The position numbers and the translations under genes were made by a program. The notes under the pieces were generated by a model. The model saw nothing but the letters and a program-made list of their open reading frames with translations, made no database searches and had not been told where the DNA came from. This document shows positions 16,671 to 25,134 of a stretch of 64,000 bases of DNA, piece after piece. How positions within the stretch are numbered: the stretch's first letter is position 1; every line of letters starts with the position of its first letter. This DNA comes from Roseobacter weihaiensis (GTDB lineage: Bacteria; Pseudomonadota; Alphaproteobacteria; Rhodobacterales; Rhodobacteraceae): contig NZ_JACNMO010000002.1 in the NCBI RefSeq assembly GCF_020622345.1, forward strand, positions 124,001 to 188,000. The letters run 5' to 3'.

Positions 16671-17174
16671 TCAGTGTTCTAATCGGAGGATGTAAAGGTG
16701 GTCATCCCGAGACCGGCCATCAATCCTAACGCTATCCCGATGCGTTGCAACACGCTCAAAACCCCGCCCTTCGTAGAAGGCGATTGCCCTGAGGTTTTCG
16801 GTATCAACGAAGAGTTCAAGCTGCGCGAGACCATTGCCTCTTGCCTCTTCGATCACCCCCCGCATCAAGGTCTTTGCCGCACCCGTTCCCTGATAGTCAC
16901 GCGTGACGAAAAAGGGGCCTATTTCGCCCCGATGTCGAATGCGTGTCAGCCGTTCTGGGCGATAACCACAGAACCCGACAAGCTTTTCGCCGGCAAATAC
17001 ACCTCTGAAACTATCTCCATCCAGAATTGCGCGGCAGCGATCAACGCTGATCGCCGTGGTTTCCTCGAGCGTCACCAGAAACCCCATCGGGTAGTCACGC
17101 GCCCCTTCTATCCTCAGCTGCTGCCATGCCTGAGCATGATCAGAGGTCAGTGTCCGATAGATGAAATCTTTCAT
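16671..17174 (-). CDS. GNAT-family N-acetyltransferase
   Basis: The 167-residue protein has the acetyl-CoA-binding fold: GEKLVGFCGYRPE (beta4 region), FFVTRDYQGTGAAKTLMRGV (motif A, with R/Q-x-x-G-x-G/A as QGTGAA) and AIAFYEGRGFERVAT (motif B). The ATG at 17174 gives an N-terminus MKDFIYRTLTSDHAQAWQQL that fits the family; an upstream ATG at 17273 would add 33 residues without family support. The acceptor substrate is unknown. It lies between two convergent and co-oriented units and has 170 bases before the bpt stop. Confidence 0.85.
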   Translation of the reverse strand: MKDFIYRTLTSDHAQAWQQLRIEGARDYPMGFLVTLEETTAISVDRCRAILDGDSFRGVFAGEKLVGFCGYRPERLTRIRHRGEIGPFFVTRDYQGTGAAKTLMRGVIEEARGNGLAQLELFVDTENLRAIAFYEGRGFERVATHRDSVRIDGRSRDDHLYILRLEH

Positions 17175-17344
17175 TGGCGTCTCGATATGCCGAATAGATT
17201 CTGTCTTTGCTTGATAGAGGTTTTCGTGAGCGGGAGAAACCTGCGGCAAAGCGCCGGGCGTTTGTCCTCTCATAGCATTCGGGCGACCACCGCTGGCGGC
17301 AGGGCGCAGCTTTCTTTCATATGAAGATATGTGCGGCGGGCGCG

Positions 17345-18169
17345 TCAGCGGCGCGTGGTCGGGCGGGTATCGGGCAGGTGGATGTTGGCCACCTGTTCCG
17401 CAATCGGGTCGGTTGAGAGCGGATGCATCTCCGCCGAGAAGGCCTCGGGATCGGTCATCTTTTGCCAGCGCCCGCCGGCGTAGACCTCAAGCCCGGAGAA
17501 CTTGGATTTGTACCCCATCTTCTGACTGCCAGGCACCCAATAACCGAGATAGACATAGGGCAGCCCGGCCTCGCGGGCGATCTCGACGTGATCGAGGATC
17601 ATATAGGTGCCCATGGAACGTTTCGACATGTTTGGCGCATAGAACGAGTAGACCATGCTCAGCCCGTCTGAGAGCACGTCCGTCAGGCTCACGCCGACGA
17701 GCGCGCCTTTGTCTTGCTGGGTATATTCGACGACGCGGCTGCGAATCGGCGTTTCCTCGATCATCGCGGCAAATTCAAAGACATCCATATCCGCCATCCC
17801 CCCGTCGGCATGGCGGCTGTCGAGGTAGGTGCGAAAGAGCTCGTATTGCTCTTCGGACGCCCAGGGCGAGGTTGCCCGCCGTGCCAGATCCTCGTTGCGC
17901 TTGCTGGTACGCTTCTGACTGCGCGAGGGCGCAAAAGCGGAGACATCAATGCGTGCAGACAGGCAGGCAGAGCATTCGGCACAAGAGGGCCGGTAGAGCA
18001 CGTTCTGTGAGCGGCGGAAGCCCTGCTGTGACAGGCTGTCATTCAGCTTGTCGGCGCTTTCGCCTTGCAGAGCCGTGAAAAGCTTGCGCTCCATCCGGCC
18101 ATCCAGATAGGGGCAGGGCTGTGGCGCTGTAACATAAAACTGCGGTGCTATGGGCAGCGTGTGACGCAT
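17345..18169 (-). CDS. bpt: Aspartate/glutamate leucyltransferase (Bpt)
   Basis: Bpt adds leucine from Leu-tRNA to N-terminal Asp or Glu of proteins, marking them for ClpAP-ClpS degradation (N-end rule). The 274-residue protein shows the ATE family N-terminus: [20 protein letters not shown] with Cys19, and [22 protein letters not shown] with three further Cys, then the C-terminal GNAT-like half with [20 protein letters not shown] and [26 protein letters not shown] precedes the ATG at 18169. It is the third gene of a minus-strand run from DUF2852 through RDD. Confidence 0.93.
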   Translation of the reverse strand: MRHTLPIAPQFYVTAPQPCPYLDGRMERKLFTALQGESADKLNDSLSQQGFRRSQNVLYRPSCAECSACLSARIDVSAFAPSRSQKRTSKRNEDLARRATSPWASEEQYELFRTYLDSRHADGGMADMDVFEFAAMIEETPIRSRVVEYTQQDKGALVGVSLTDVLSDGLSMVYSFYAPNMSKRSMGTYMILDHVEIAREAGLPYVYLGYWVPGSQKMGYKSKFSGLEVYAGGRWQKMTDPEAFSAEMHPLSTDPIAEQVANIHLPDTRPTTRR

Positions 18170-18236
18170 GAAGATCCTTTTTGGGCGTTTGCCTCAGGAT
18201 AACAAGGTCAGCTCGCACAAGGCAAGATATCAAAGG

Positions 18237-18677
18237 TTAACGCAGCACCGCCCGGCGGTTGACCATCACGGTGCCCAGAACGTGGTCGGACAGACCCTGA
18301 CCGCGCTCGGTCGCGGCCATCATGACAACGGAAATCAGCTGGAAAATCGGGACCATCCAGCTTAGCGTGTAACCGAGCGTATGGGCAAAGGCGTTGGCCG
18401 CAGTCATGGGGCCCCCATCGGCCTGACGCAGCTCAATCGCAAACAGACGCATGCCCCAGGTCGCGGAGGTGTTGGCGATGGTCACAAAGCGGTAGGCAAA
18501 CCCGACCACCAGAAACAGCAGCGGGAAAAAGAACAGGCCGGTAAAGGCGGTAAAGGGCAGGATAATGACGCAGGCCAGCAGCGTGATCGCGGCATCCACG
18601 CCCCAGGCCAACAGGCGCTTGAGCGGAACATCCTTGTAAAAATCAGGTTGCGCCTGTGGATCGGGGGTCGCGTGCAT
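18237..18677 (-). CDS. RDD-family membrane protein
   Basis: The 146-residue protein has a short polar N-terminus, then an RDD-type segment (VPLKRLLAWGVDAAITLLA, with R and D in the first helix) and three to four membrane helices (about 26-60 and 95-120). The second helix pair ends with a WGMRLFAIELRQADGG motif and the C-terminus has GLSDHVLGTVMVNRR, both family features. RDD proteins are small inner-membrane proteins of mostly unknown function. GGAAAG lies eight bases before the ATG at 18677. It sits 66 bases after the DUF2852 gene. Confidence 0.87.
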   Translation of the reverse strand: MHATPDPQAQPDFYKDVPLKRLLAWGVDAAITLLACVIILPFTAFTGLFFFPLLFLVVGFAYRFVTIANTSATWGMRLFAIELRQADGGPMTAANAFAHTLGYTLSWMVPIFQLISVVMMAATERGQGLSDHVLGTVMVNRRAVLR

Positions 18678-18743
18678 TTTGTGTCTTTCCGGTTGTCGTT
18701 GGGTTTCCGGACAGCGCCCGGAAACCGGTGTTTGCATCGTCAG

Positions 18744-19163
18744 TTACGCTTCGGGCGGGCGTTCCTCGTCTTTCTTGGCCCGCTCGTCCATGAACTGGTC
18801 GAACTCAGCCTTGTCTTTAGCGTCCCGAAGGCGTTCGAGGAAGGCCTCGAATTTGTCCTGCTCTTCTTGCAGGCGGCGCAATGTGTCGGCCTTGTAGGCA
18901 TCAAAGGCCGTGTTGCCTGTGGGCCGCATGGCGACGCTTTGGGTACGGAAGCTTTTTGCTGTGCTGCGGCAGGACGAATTGAACATGCGTTTGCTCCAGA
19001 TCATATAGGCTAAGAGGGCGAGGCCGACAGGCCAGAACAGGATAAATCCAAGAACCATCGCCGCGATCCATGCGCCTTTGCCCTTGGCATCCAGCCAGTT
19101 TTCGGCGCGTGCGAACCAACCTGGTTGGTGCGCAACGGGAGAGGTCTGCGTGAGGGTGGTCAT
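18744..19163 (-). CDS. DUF2852 membrane-anchored protein
   Basis: The 139-residue protein has one or two membrane segments at residues about 31-55 (WIAAMVLGFILFWPVGLALL), followed by a basic stretch and a charged C-terminal coiled coil (about 88-125: LRRLQEEQDKFEAFLERLRD, then AKDKAEFDQFMDER). This is the layout of the alphaproteobacterial DUF2852 family; its function is unknown. It is first in the minus-strand run with RDD and bpt. A pair of matching palindromes lies 46 and 104 bases upstream and is the likely control site for this run. Confidence 0.85.
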   Translation of the reverse strand: MTTLTQTSPVAHQPGWFARAENWLDAKGKGAWIAAMVLGFILFWPVGLALLAYMIWSKRMFNSSCRSTAKSFRTQSVAMRPTGNTAFDAYKADTLRRLQEEQDKFEAFLERLRDAKDKAEFDQFMDERAKKDEERPPEA

Positions 19164-19208
19164 AAGAGGTGCCTTTCTTGCGAAGTTGAATGAACCAGGA
19201 CATCCGGG

Positions 19209-19228
19209 ATGTGAATGCCTTTCACATT
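19209..19228. promoter_or_regulatory. Palindromic operator candidate, copy 1
   Basis: ATGTGAATGCCTTTCACATT is a near-perfect dyad (ATGTGAA pairing with TTCACAT). An almost identical sequence recurs 58 bases on. It lies 46 bases upstream of the DUF2852 start on the minus strand. It resembles a CRP-like TGTGA...TCACA site but the spacing is seven, not six bases. The regulator is unknown. Confidence 0.6.
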
Positions 19229-19266
19229 GAATAGATTGTCATCTTTCGGCAGTCATGCAAGAGCTA

Positions 19267-19286
19267 ATGTGAATGTTTTTTACATT
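19267..19286. promoter_or_regulatory. Palindromic operator candidate, copy 2
   Basis: ATGTGAATGTTTTTTACATT matches copy 1 at 17 of 20 positions, all differences being C-to-T in the centre and right arm. A third degenerate relative (CTGTTTTTTTACAG, 19298-19311) follows. The surrounding gap 19164-19441 between the divergent DUF2852 and glnE genes is otherwise AT-rich and non-coding. Confidence 0.55.
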
Positions 19287-19441
19287 TAGCTGATATGCTG
19301 TTTTTTTACAGTGCTTTACGGGGTAAAATTTTCTGTACTCCAGCAGATATGCCCCGTTTCAGGGCCATGAATCCTGAAAGTATCCTGCAATTGTAACGCT
19401 TCGCGATTGACGTGGTCCGCCGGCAGCGCGAAACCTGTAAC

Positions 19442-22234
19442 ATGAGGTTGTCGCAGATAATGACGCGTGTCCCGCGTCCTTTTGATCCGGAAAAGGGGCA
19501 GGATATTGCCGCCGCTGCCCCTGGTATCGACCCGCAGATGTCAGAGCTTTTGGCGGGCGCTGCGGGGGCCAGCCCTTATCTGGCGGGTCTGATCCTGAAA
19601 GAGGCAGATTGGCTTGGCGGTGCCGTTGAAGACCCGGCCGCGGCGGTGTGTCGGGAAATCGCCGCGGCTCAAGACCATCCGGCGGAGGGGCTCGCCGACA
19701 GGTTGCGGCAGGCCAAGCGTCGCGTTGCGCTGATGACCGCGCTGGCGGATCTGGGCGGCGCCTGGCCATTGGAGCAGGTCACGCAGGCGCTTACCGATTT
19801 GGCGGATGCAGCCTGCCAGGCCGCGCTCAGAGCCGCGGTCCTCAACCAGATCCGGCGCGGAAAACTGCCGGGCATGGCGCAAGACGATGCGCAGGACGCA
19901 GCCGGTATGGTGGTGCTGGCTATGGGCAAGATGGGGGCGGGGGAGCTGAACTACTCCTCCGACATTGACCTCATCTGCCTGTTTGACGAAACACGGTTTG
20001 ACCCCGGCGATTTTCAGGAGGCCCGTGCCGCCTTTGGGCGAGCCACGCGGGCGATGTGCGCGACATTGAGCGAGATCACCGGACAGGGATATGTCTTTCG
20101 CACGGATTTGCGTTTGCGTCCCGACCCTTCGGTGACCCCGGTCTGCATCGCCATGGAGGCGGCTGAGCAGTATTATGAAAGCCTTGGCCGCACCTGGGAA
20201 CGCGCTGCCTATATCAAGGCCCGGCCCGCCGCAGGCGACAAAACGGCCGGCGAAAGGTTTCTGGAGACGTTGCGGCCCTTCGTATGGCGCAGACATCTTG
20301 ATTTTGCAGCCATCCAGGACGCCCATGACATGCGCCTTGCGATCCGCGAACATAAAGGTCTCGGAGGGCCCATCACTCTGCCGGCCCATAACATGAAACT
20401 GGGGCGGGGCGGCATTCGCGAGATCGAGTTCTTTACCCAGACCCGCCAGTTGATCGCCGGCGGGCGCGACCCTGATCTGCGCTGTCGCGGGACGGTGGCG
20501 GGCCTGTCGGTTCTGGCCGGGAAGGGGTGGGTTGAACCAGAGGTCGCGGCAGCGCTGACAGATCACTACCGCGCCCATAGAACGGTTGAGCATCGCCTGC
20601 AGATGGTCCGGGACGCGCAGACCCATAGTTTACCCAAATCCGATGAAGGTTTTGCGCGTCTTGCGGCGATGATGGATCGGGATGTGGCGGCGTTGCAGCA
20701 GGACCTGAGCCGACGGCTGGCCGCCGTGCATGAGCTGACGGAAGGGTTTTTCGCCCCCAGCAGGTCTGCGCCTGTCGAAAAAGGGACGGCGCTGGATGAC
20801 ACGATCCTCAATCGGTGGGTGCGCTATCCCGCTTTGCGCAGCGCCCGCAGCCGGCAGATATTCGAGCGGGTCAAACCCGACCTGCTGGCGCGGCTCGGTG
20901 CGACGGCACGGCCGCAAGAAGCTTTGGTGGCCTTTGACGGGTTCTTGTCGGGGCTTCCGGCGGGGGTGCAGCTGTTTTCCCTGCTCGAGGCCAACCCGCA
21001 GCTTACGGATCTCGTCATCGATATCACCGGCACCTCGCCGGCGCTGGCGCAGTATCTGTCACGCAATGCGAGCGTTTTCGATGCGGTGATCGCGGGCGAT
21101 TTCTTTAGCGACTGGCCCGGTCAAAGCGCGCTGGAGCGGCTGCTGCGGGCCGCTCTCGACCGTGAACATGATTACGAGAAGCGGTTGGATAGCACCCGCC
21201 GGTGGTACAAGGAATGGCGTTTTCGCATCGGGGTTCATCTGCTGCGGGGTCTTGTCACACCACAGGATGCAGGGGCGCAGTACTCCGACCTGGCCCGCAC
21301 GGTGCTCGCCGTGCTTTGGCCCATCGTGACCGATCAGTTTGCCCGGAAACATGGAGATCCGCCGGGACGGGGGGCCGTCGTTGTCGGGATGGGATCGCTG
21401 GGCGCCGGGACGTTGACGGCCAGCTCGGATCTGGATTTGATCGTGATCTACGATCCGCTGGAGGTCGAGGTGTCAGACGGGAAAAAGCCCCTGACAACAA
21501 GGCTCTATTACGCGAGGCTTACGCAGTCCCTGATCACGGCCCTCAGCGCGCCAATGGCCGAAGGCAAACTCTTTGAGGTGGACATGCGCCTGCGTCCCTC
21601 GGGCAATCAGGGGCCGGTGGCCACCAGCTGGACATCGTTTCAGAGCTATCAGCGCGAACAGGCCTGGGTCTGGGAACATCTGGCCCTGACCCGGGCGCAG
21701 GTGGTGGCGGGGCCTGACGATCTGGCCTGCGATGTCGAGGCCTTTCGCCGGGAATTGATACGCGCCCCGCGCGCGGCAGCAGACGTGCTCGCAGAGGTGG
21801 CAAAAATGCGTGCGCGCATCCAGCAGGCAAAACCTGCGGGTAGTCTCTGGGAGGTCAAGGTCGGGCCGGGACGGCTACAGGAGATCGAACTGCTCGCACA
21901 GGCGGGCGCGCTGCTGGCAGGGGCGCAGACGGCAGAGACGGGCACGGGGCTGGCAGCGGCAGCCCGGATGGGGCTGCTGACGGTGGCGGATGCGAATCTC
22001 CTGGGCGATGCCGCGGCGCTTTTTTCCCGGGTACACACCGCGGTGCGGTTGCTGACGGACAAGCCGCTGTCAGATGACGGGTTCCAACCTGCGGCTGAAG
22101 CCTTCTTGACGCAGGCCTCCGGGACCGATGAGATCAACGCGCTTGAGGGCCGTCTCGCACAGAGCTACATCGCATGTAACGATGTTCTGTGCCGCGTATT
22201 GGCCCCTTATGAACAGCAAGGAGAGGTACCGTGA
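19442..22234 (+). CDS. glnE: Bifunctional glutamine synthetase adenylyltransferase/deadenylase
   Basis: GlnE adds and removes AMP on glutamine synthetase in response to PII and glutamine. The 930-residue protein has two nucleotidyltransferase domains. The first carries AMGKMGAGELNYSSDIDLIC near residue 160 (GSxxxxxSDxDL-type metal site) and the second carries GMGSLGAGTLTASSDLDLIV near residue 648, each followed by a GlnD_UR_UTase-like helical region (RDLRLRPDPS-type and VDMRLRPSGNQGPVATS motifs). Length is typical. The ATG at 19442 gives the usual MRLSQIMTRVPRPFDPEKG opening; no strong ribosome-binding site is visible, so MTRVPRPF at 19460 is an alternative. It overlaps the next gene by four bases. 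Confidence 0.94.
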   Translation: MRLSQIMTRVPRPFDPEKGQDIAAAAPGIDPQMSELLAGAAGASPYLAGLILKEADWLGGAVEDPAAAVCREIAAAQDHPAEGLADRLRQAKRRVALMTALADLGGAWPLEQVTQALTDLADAACQAALRAAVLNQIRRGKLPGMAQDDAQDAAGMVVLAMGKMGAGELNYSSDIDLICLFDETRFDPGDFQEARAAFGRATRAMCATLSEITGQGYVFRTDLRLRPDPSVTPVCIAMEAAEQYYESLGRTWERAAYIKARPAAGDKTAGERFLETLRPFVWRRHLDFAAIQDAHDMRLAIREHKGLGGPITLPAHNMKLGRGGIREIEFFTQTRQLIAGGRDPDLRCRGTVAGLSVLAGKGWVEPEVAAALTDHYRAHRTVEHRLQMVRDAQTHSLPKSDEGFARLAAMMDRDVAALQQDLSRRLAAVHELTEGFFAPSRSAPVEKGTALDDTILNRWVRYPALRSARSRQIFERVKPDLLARLGATARPQEALVAFDGFLSGLPAGVQLFSLLEANPQLTDLVIDITGTSPALAQYLSRNASVFDAVIAGDFFSDWPGQSALERLLRAALDREHDYEKRLDSTRRWYKEWRFRIGVHLLRGLVTPQDAGAQYSDLARTVLAVLWPIVTDQFARKHGDPPGRGAVVVGMGSLGAGTLTASSDLDLIVIYDPLEVEVSDGKKPLTTRLYYARLTQSLITALSAPMAEGKLFEVDMRLRPSGNQGPVATSWTSFQSYQREQAWVWEHLALTRAQVVAGPDDLACDVEAFRRELIRAPRAAADVLAEVAKMRARIQQAKPAGSLWEVKVGPGRLQEIELLAQAGALLAGAQTAETGTGLAAAARMGLLTVADANLLGDAAALFSRVHTAVRLLTDKPLSDDGFQPAAEAFLTQASGTDEINALEGRLAQSYIACNDVLCRVLAPYEQQGEVP

Positions 22235-22500
22235 AAGGGGATGCCAATGATCCAAAGGGTCTGATTTTTGAGGCCTACCGCATTGACGGGATTACGAAGC
22301 CCGAATGCCGGACGATCTTTCTGGACTGGGTGCTGAGCCTGCCGGTGGAGCAGGATACAGGCCTGTCTTTGCGCAGCCTGATTGCCGAATATCAGCCTGG
22401 CCACCCGGACCACCCGATGAACGATGTGATGACCGAAGGGCTGGCCGGCATGGCGGCTCCCCGGCGACGGGGCGGCTGGCGCTCCAGAGCCCGCAACTGA
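22231..22500 (+). CDS. Small conserved-looking protein coupled to glnE
   Basis: This 89-residue soluble protein starts at a GTG overlapping the glnE stop, with AAGGAG eight bases upstream inside glnE, a strong sign that it is translated. It is acidic in the first half (EAYRIDGITKPECRTIFLDW), has one Cys, and ends in a basic tail (APRRRGGWRSRARN). I do not recognise the family. Coupling to glnE hints at a nitrogen-related role but does not show one. Confidence 0.7.
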   Translation: MKGDANDPKGLIFEAYRIDGITKPECRTIFLDWVLSLPVEQDTGLSLRSLIAEYQPGHPDHPMNDVMTEGLAGMAAPRRRGGWRSRARN

Positions 22501-22591
22501 CCCGGTCGTCACACGCATAAGGCAAGATGCCACGCTGTGGTCTCGATTCCGATCTTTTATCAGCCGAGCGAACCGCGTAGAGGAGGACGCT

Positions 22592-23815
22592 ATGACAGCG
22601 TCTCTTTCTTCCCCCGATGAAGCAGGTGCGGCCCGGCCGGTCGTCCGGCTCAGACCCAAGGCGAATGCCCGCGCGATCCGGCATGGCTTTCCCTGGGTCT
22701 ACGCCAATGAGCTGGTGACCGACCGGCGCACCAAGGGCTTGGCCCCCGGCACGGTGGCGGTGTTGCAGGATGACGCGCGCGCGGCCTTGGGAACGGTCGC
22801 GGTAAACCCCGCGTCAAAGATCATCTGCCGGATGCTGGACCGGGACGCCGAGGCGCAGATTGACAGGGGCTGGTTCGCAACCCGGCTGCGCAAGGCGCTA
22901 GCCCTTCGCACACGGCTTTTCCGCGATCCCTATTACCGGCTGATCCACGCCGAGGCGGACGGGCTGCCCGGTGTGGTCATCGACCGCTTTGGCGGCACCT
23001 GCGTGATCCAGCCCAATGCCGCCTGGGCGGAGGCGCTGCTGCACCCGCTGACAGAGGCGCTGATTGAGGTCACAGGCGTCAAGACCGTCTTGAAAAACGC
23101 CTCCGGCCGGACCAGAACCTTGGAGGGTCTGGATGCCACCAGCGCGGTCCTTGCGGGCACAGCACCCGCCGGGCCGGTCGCTGTGCCCATGAACGGCGCC
23201 ACTTACAGGGCCGATCTGACGGGTGGGCAGAAAACGGGGCTGTTTTTTGACCAGCGTCCCAACCATGCCTTCGCGGCAAACCTGGCGCGGGGGGCGCGTG
23301 TCCTCGACGTTTTCAGCCATGTGGGCGGGTTTTCACTGGCTGCGCTGGCAGCAGGGGCGGTGTCGGCACTAGCGGTTGATGCCTCTGCGCCCGCGCTGGA
23401 TCTGGCCCGCGCAGGGGCTGAGGTCACAGGCGTCCGGGATCGGTTCGAGACCCGGCAGGGGGATGCTTTTGCGGTGCTGTCAGCCCTGGCTGACGAAGGG
23501 GCGCAATTTGATCTGGTGATCTGCGATCCGCCGGCCTTTGCACCGGCCAAACCGGCACTGGAGGCGGGGTTGCGTGCCTACGAACGCATCGCCCGGCTGG
23601 CAGCGCCCCTGGTGGCTGAAAACGGGGTGCTGGGCCTTTGTTCCTGTTCTCATGCCGCGGATCTGGCGGCGTTCCGGGCCGCCTCGGCCCGCGGGATCGG
23701 ACGGGCCGGGCGTCGTGGCAGTCTCCTCTACACCGGGTTTGCCGGGCCCGATCATCCGCAACTGCCGCATCTGGCGGAAAGCGGGTATCTGAAATCCCTC
23801 TTCTTTCAGCTCTGA
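22592..23815 (+). CDS. RlmI-like class I SAM-dependent rRNA methyltransferase
   Basis: The 407-residue protein has an N-terminal PUA-like domain (VRLRPKANARAIRHGFPWVY, residues about 18-95), a linking region (LIHAEADGLPGVVIDRFGG), and a Rossmann methyltransferase domain with GLFFDQRPNHAF, the SAM motif VLDVFSHVGGFSLAAL near residue 238 and the catalytic-loop motif DLVICDPPAFAP near residue 307. This matches the RlmI/YccW cytosine-C5 23S rRNA methyltransferase family; the target base is inferred. A GAGGAGG site precedes the ATG. The PIN gene begins four bases after its stop. Confidence 0.88.
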   Translation: MTASLSSPDEAGAARPVVRLRPKANARAIRHGFPWVYANELVTDRRTKGLAPGTVAVLQDDARAALGTVAVNPASKIICRMLDRDAEAQIDRGWFATRLRKALALRTRLFRDPYYRLIHAEADGLPGVVIDRFGGTCVIQPNAAWAEALLHPLTEALIEVTGVKTVLKNASGRTRTLEGLDATSAVLAGTAPAGPVAVPMNGATYRADLTGGQKTGLFFDQRPNHAFAANLARGARVLDVFSHVGGFSLAALAAGAVSALAVDASAPALDLARAGAEVTGVRDRFETRQGDAFAVLSALADEGAQFDLVICDPPAFAPAKPALEAGLRAYERIARLAAPLVAENGVLGLCSCSHAADLAAFRAASARGIGRAGRRGSLLYTGFAGPDHPQLPHLAESGYLKSLFFQL

Positions 23816-23819
23816 GCCC

Positions 23820-24359
23820 ATGCGCATTCTGATCGATACCTGCGTGCTTTATCCCACCGTGATGCGTCAGATGGTGCTTGGCGCGGCCCGGCAGAATGCC
23901 TTTACGCCGCTTTGGTCGGGACGCATTCTGGAGGAATGGGCGAGGGCTGCGTGCAAACTCGGGCCCACCGGTGAGGCACAGGCCCGCGCCGAGATTGCCC
24001 TGACCGAAGCCGCTTTCCCCGCGGCACGGGTGAAGGTGCCCGAGGGTCTGGTGGCGGCGCTCTGGTTGCCGGATGACAACGACATCCATGTGCTGGCGGC
24101 TGCGGTTTCGGCCTCGGCTGAGGCGATCATGACCCTGAACGCCAAGGACTTTCCGCGCGGGACCCTGGCGGAGCAAGGTCTCACAAGAATTGATCCCGAT
24201 GGGTATCTCTATGATCTGTGGCTGAAAACGCCTGTGCTGATGGAGGCGGTGGGTGCTGAGGTGCTGGCCGAGGCGCAGCGTCTGTCAGGCGCACCCTGGC
24301 AGATGCGCGCGCTGCTGAAAAAGGCGCGCCTGCCGCGCCTGGCCAAGGCGTTGGGTTAG
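23820..24359 (+). CDS. PIN-domain protein
   Basis: The 179-residue protein begins MRILIDTCVLYPTVMRQMVL with the first PIN acidic residue (Asp6), then has a second acidic cluster LPDDNDIHVLAAAV (about residues 80-93) and TLNAKDFPRGTL (about 103-114), which supply the metal-binding acidic residues of PIN nucleases. Many PIN proteins are toxin RNases, but no antitoxin gene is adjacent; it is co-directional with the rRNA methyltransferase, only four bases downstream. It is longer than toxin VapC proteins (about 130 residues) and looks like a chromosomal Rhodobacterales-type PIN protein. It converges with the M48 gene, overlapping by four bases. Confidence 0.82.
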   Translation: MRILIDTCVLYPTVMRQMVLGAARQNAFTPLWSGRILEEWARAACKLGPTGEAQARAEIALTEAAFPAARVKVPEGLVAALWLPDDNDIHVLAAAVSASAEAIMTLNAKDFPRGTLAEQGLTRIDPDGYLYDLWLKTPVLMEAVGAEVLAEAQRLSGAPWQMRALLKKARLPRLAKALG

Positions 24360-25051
24360 GGCAGGGGCGTCGGCTCCCACTTGAGTTGCAGCGCTTCGAG
24401 CGCCGCGATCCGCTCTTCGGTCTTAGGGTGGCTGAGAAGCCAGGCCGGCATGGCCCCGCCCTTGGCCGCCGTCAGCTTTTCGAGTTTGCGAAACAGGCTG
24501 ATTTGTGGTTTCACACCGATGCCCGCCTTGGTCAGCAGCGCGGCGGCATAGGCGTCGGCCTCATATTCATCGTTGCGCGACAGCCGGGCGGCGACCAGCG
24601 AGGTGAGAAACCCCGCAATCCAAGGGCCAACACCCGGAATGAACCGCCCGATCACCATGGCGAGCGCCGTGCGCAACGCGTTCTGGCCGGAGAAATCAAT
24701 CATCCGCCGCCGCGAGTGTCCCAGGGCCACATGGCCCAATTCATGTGCAATCACGCTGGCCATCTCATCGGCGGAGACATCGCCCGCGCGAAACTTGTTG
24801 TAAAATCCCCGGGTGATGAAAATCCGCCCATCTGGCGCTGCCAGCCCGTTCACCGGATCGATCTCGTAGATATGCACCTTGATCTTATCAAGCCCCAGTG
24901 CGGCGGCCATCCGGTCGGTCATGACCTTGAGCATCGGATCGACAAGTTCCGTCGACTGGGTGTCGAGCGCCTTGGCCGTGCGCCAGGCAGAGAACCTGTA
25001 CATCACAAACCCGTACATAATCGCGAGCAATATCGGCGTGATCTTCAACAT
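24356..25051 (-). CDS. M48-family membrane-anchored zinc metalloprotease
   Basis: The 231-residue protein has an N-terminal membrane helix (residues 3-19), the zinc motif HELGH at 103-107 and the third ligand Glu164 in RNDEYEADAYA, with a hydrophobic segment at about 135-155. It resembles the HtpX/Ste24-like M48 family involved in membrane-protein quality control, but is shorter than HtpX (about 290 residues) and has fewer helices. It is last in a minus-strand run that starts at the MoxR gene; the VWA gene ends 83 bases upstream. No clear ribosome-binding site precedes the ATG. Confidence 0.88.
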   Translation of the reverse strand: MLKITPILLAIMYGFVMYRFSAWRTAKALDTQSTELVDPMLKVMTDRMAAALGLDKIKVHIYEIDPVNGLAAPDGRIFITRGFYNKFRAGDVSADEMASVIAHELGHVALGHSRRRMIDFSGQNALRTALAMVIGRFIPGVGPWIAGFLTSLVAARLSRNDEYEADAYAAALLTKAGIGVKPQISLFRKLEKLTAAKGGAMPAWLLSHPKTEERIAALEALQLKWEPTPLP

Positions 25052-25134
25052 GGTCTAGATATGGGGCGCAGGACAGCTTCCGGCAAGCGGCCCGGCGGGA
25101 CCGGGGGCAAAAAATTCACGGGCCTTCAAGCGAT

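Noticed and set aside
23820-24359. Considered the PIN protein as the toxin of a VapBC pair
   Set aside because: No small antitoxin gene lies next to it, and it is longer than typical VapC and coupled to a methyltransferase gene.
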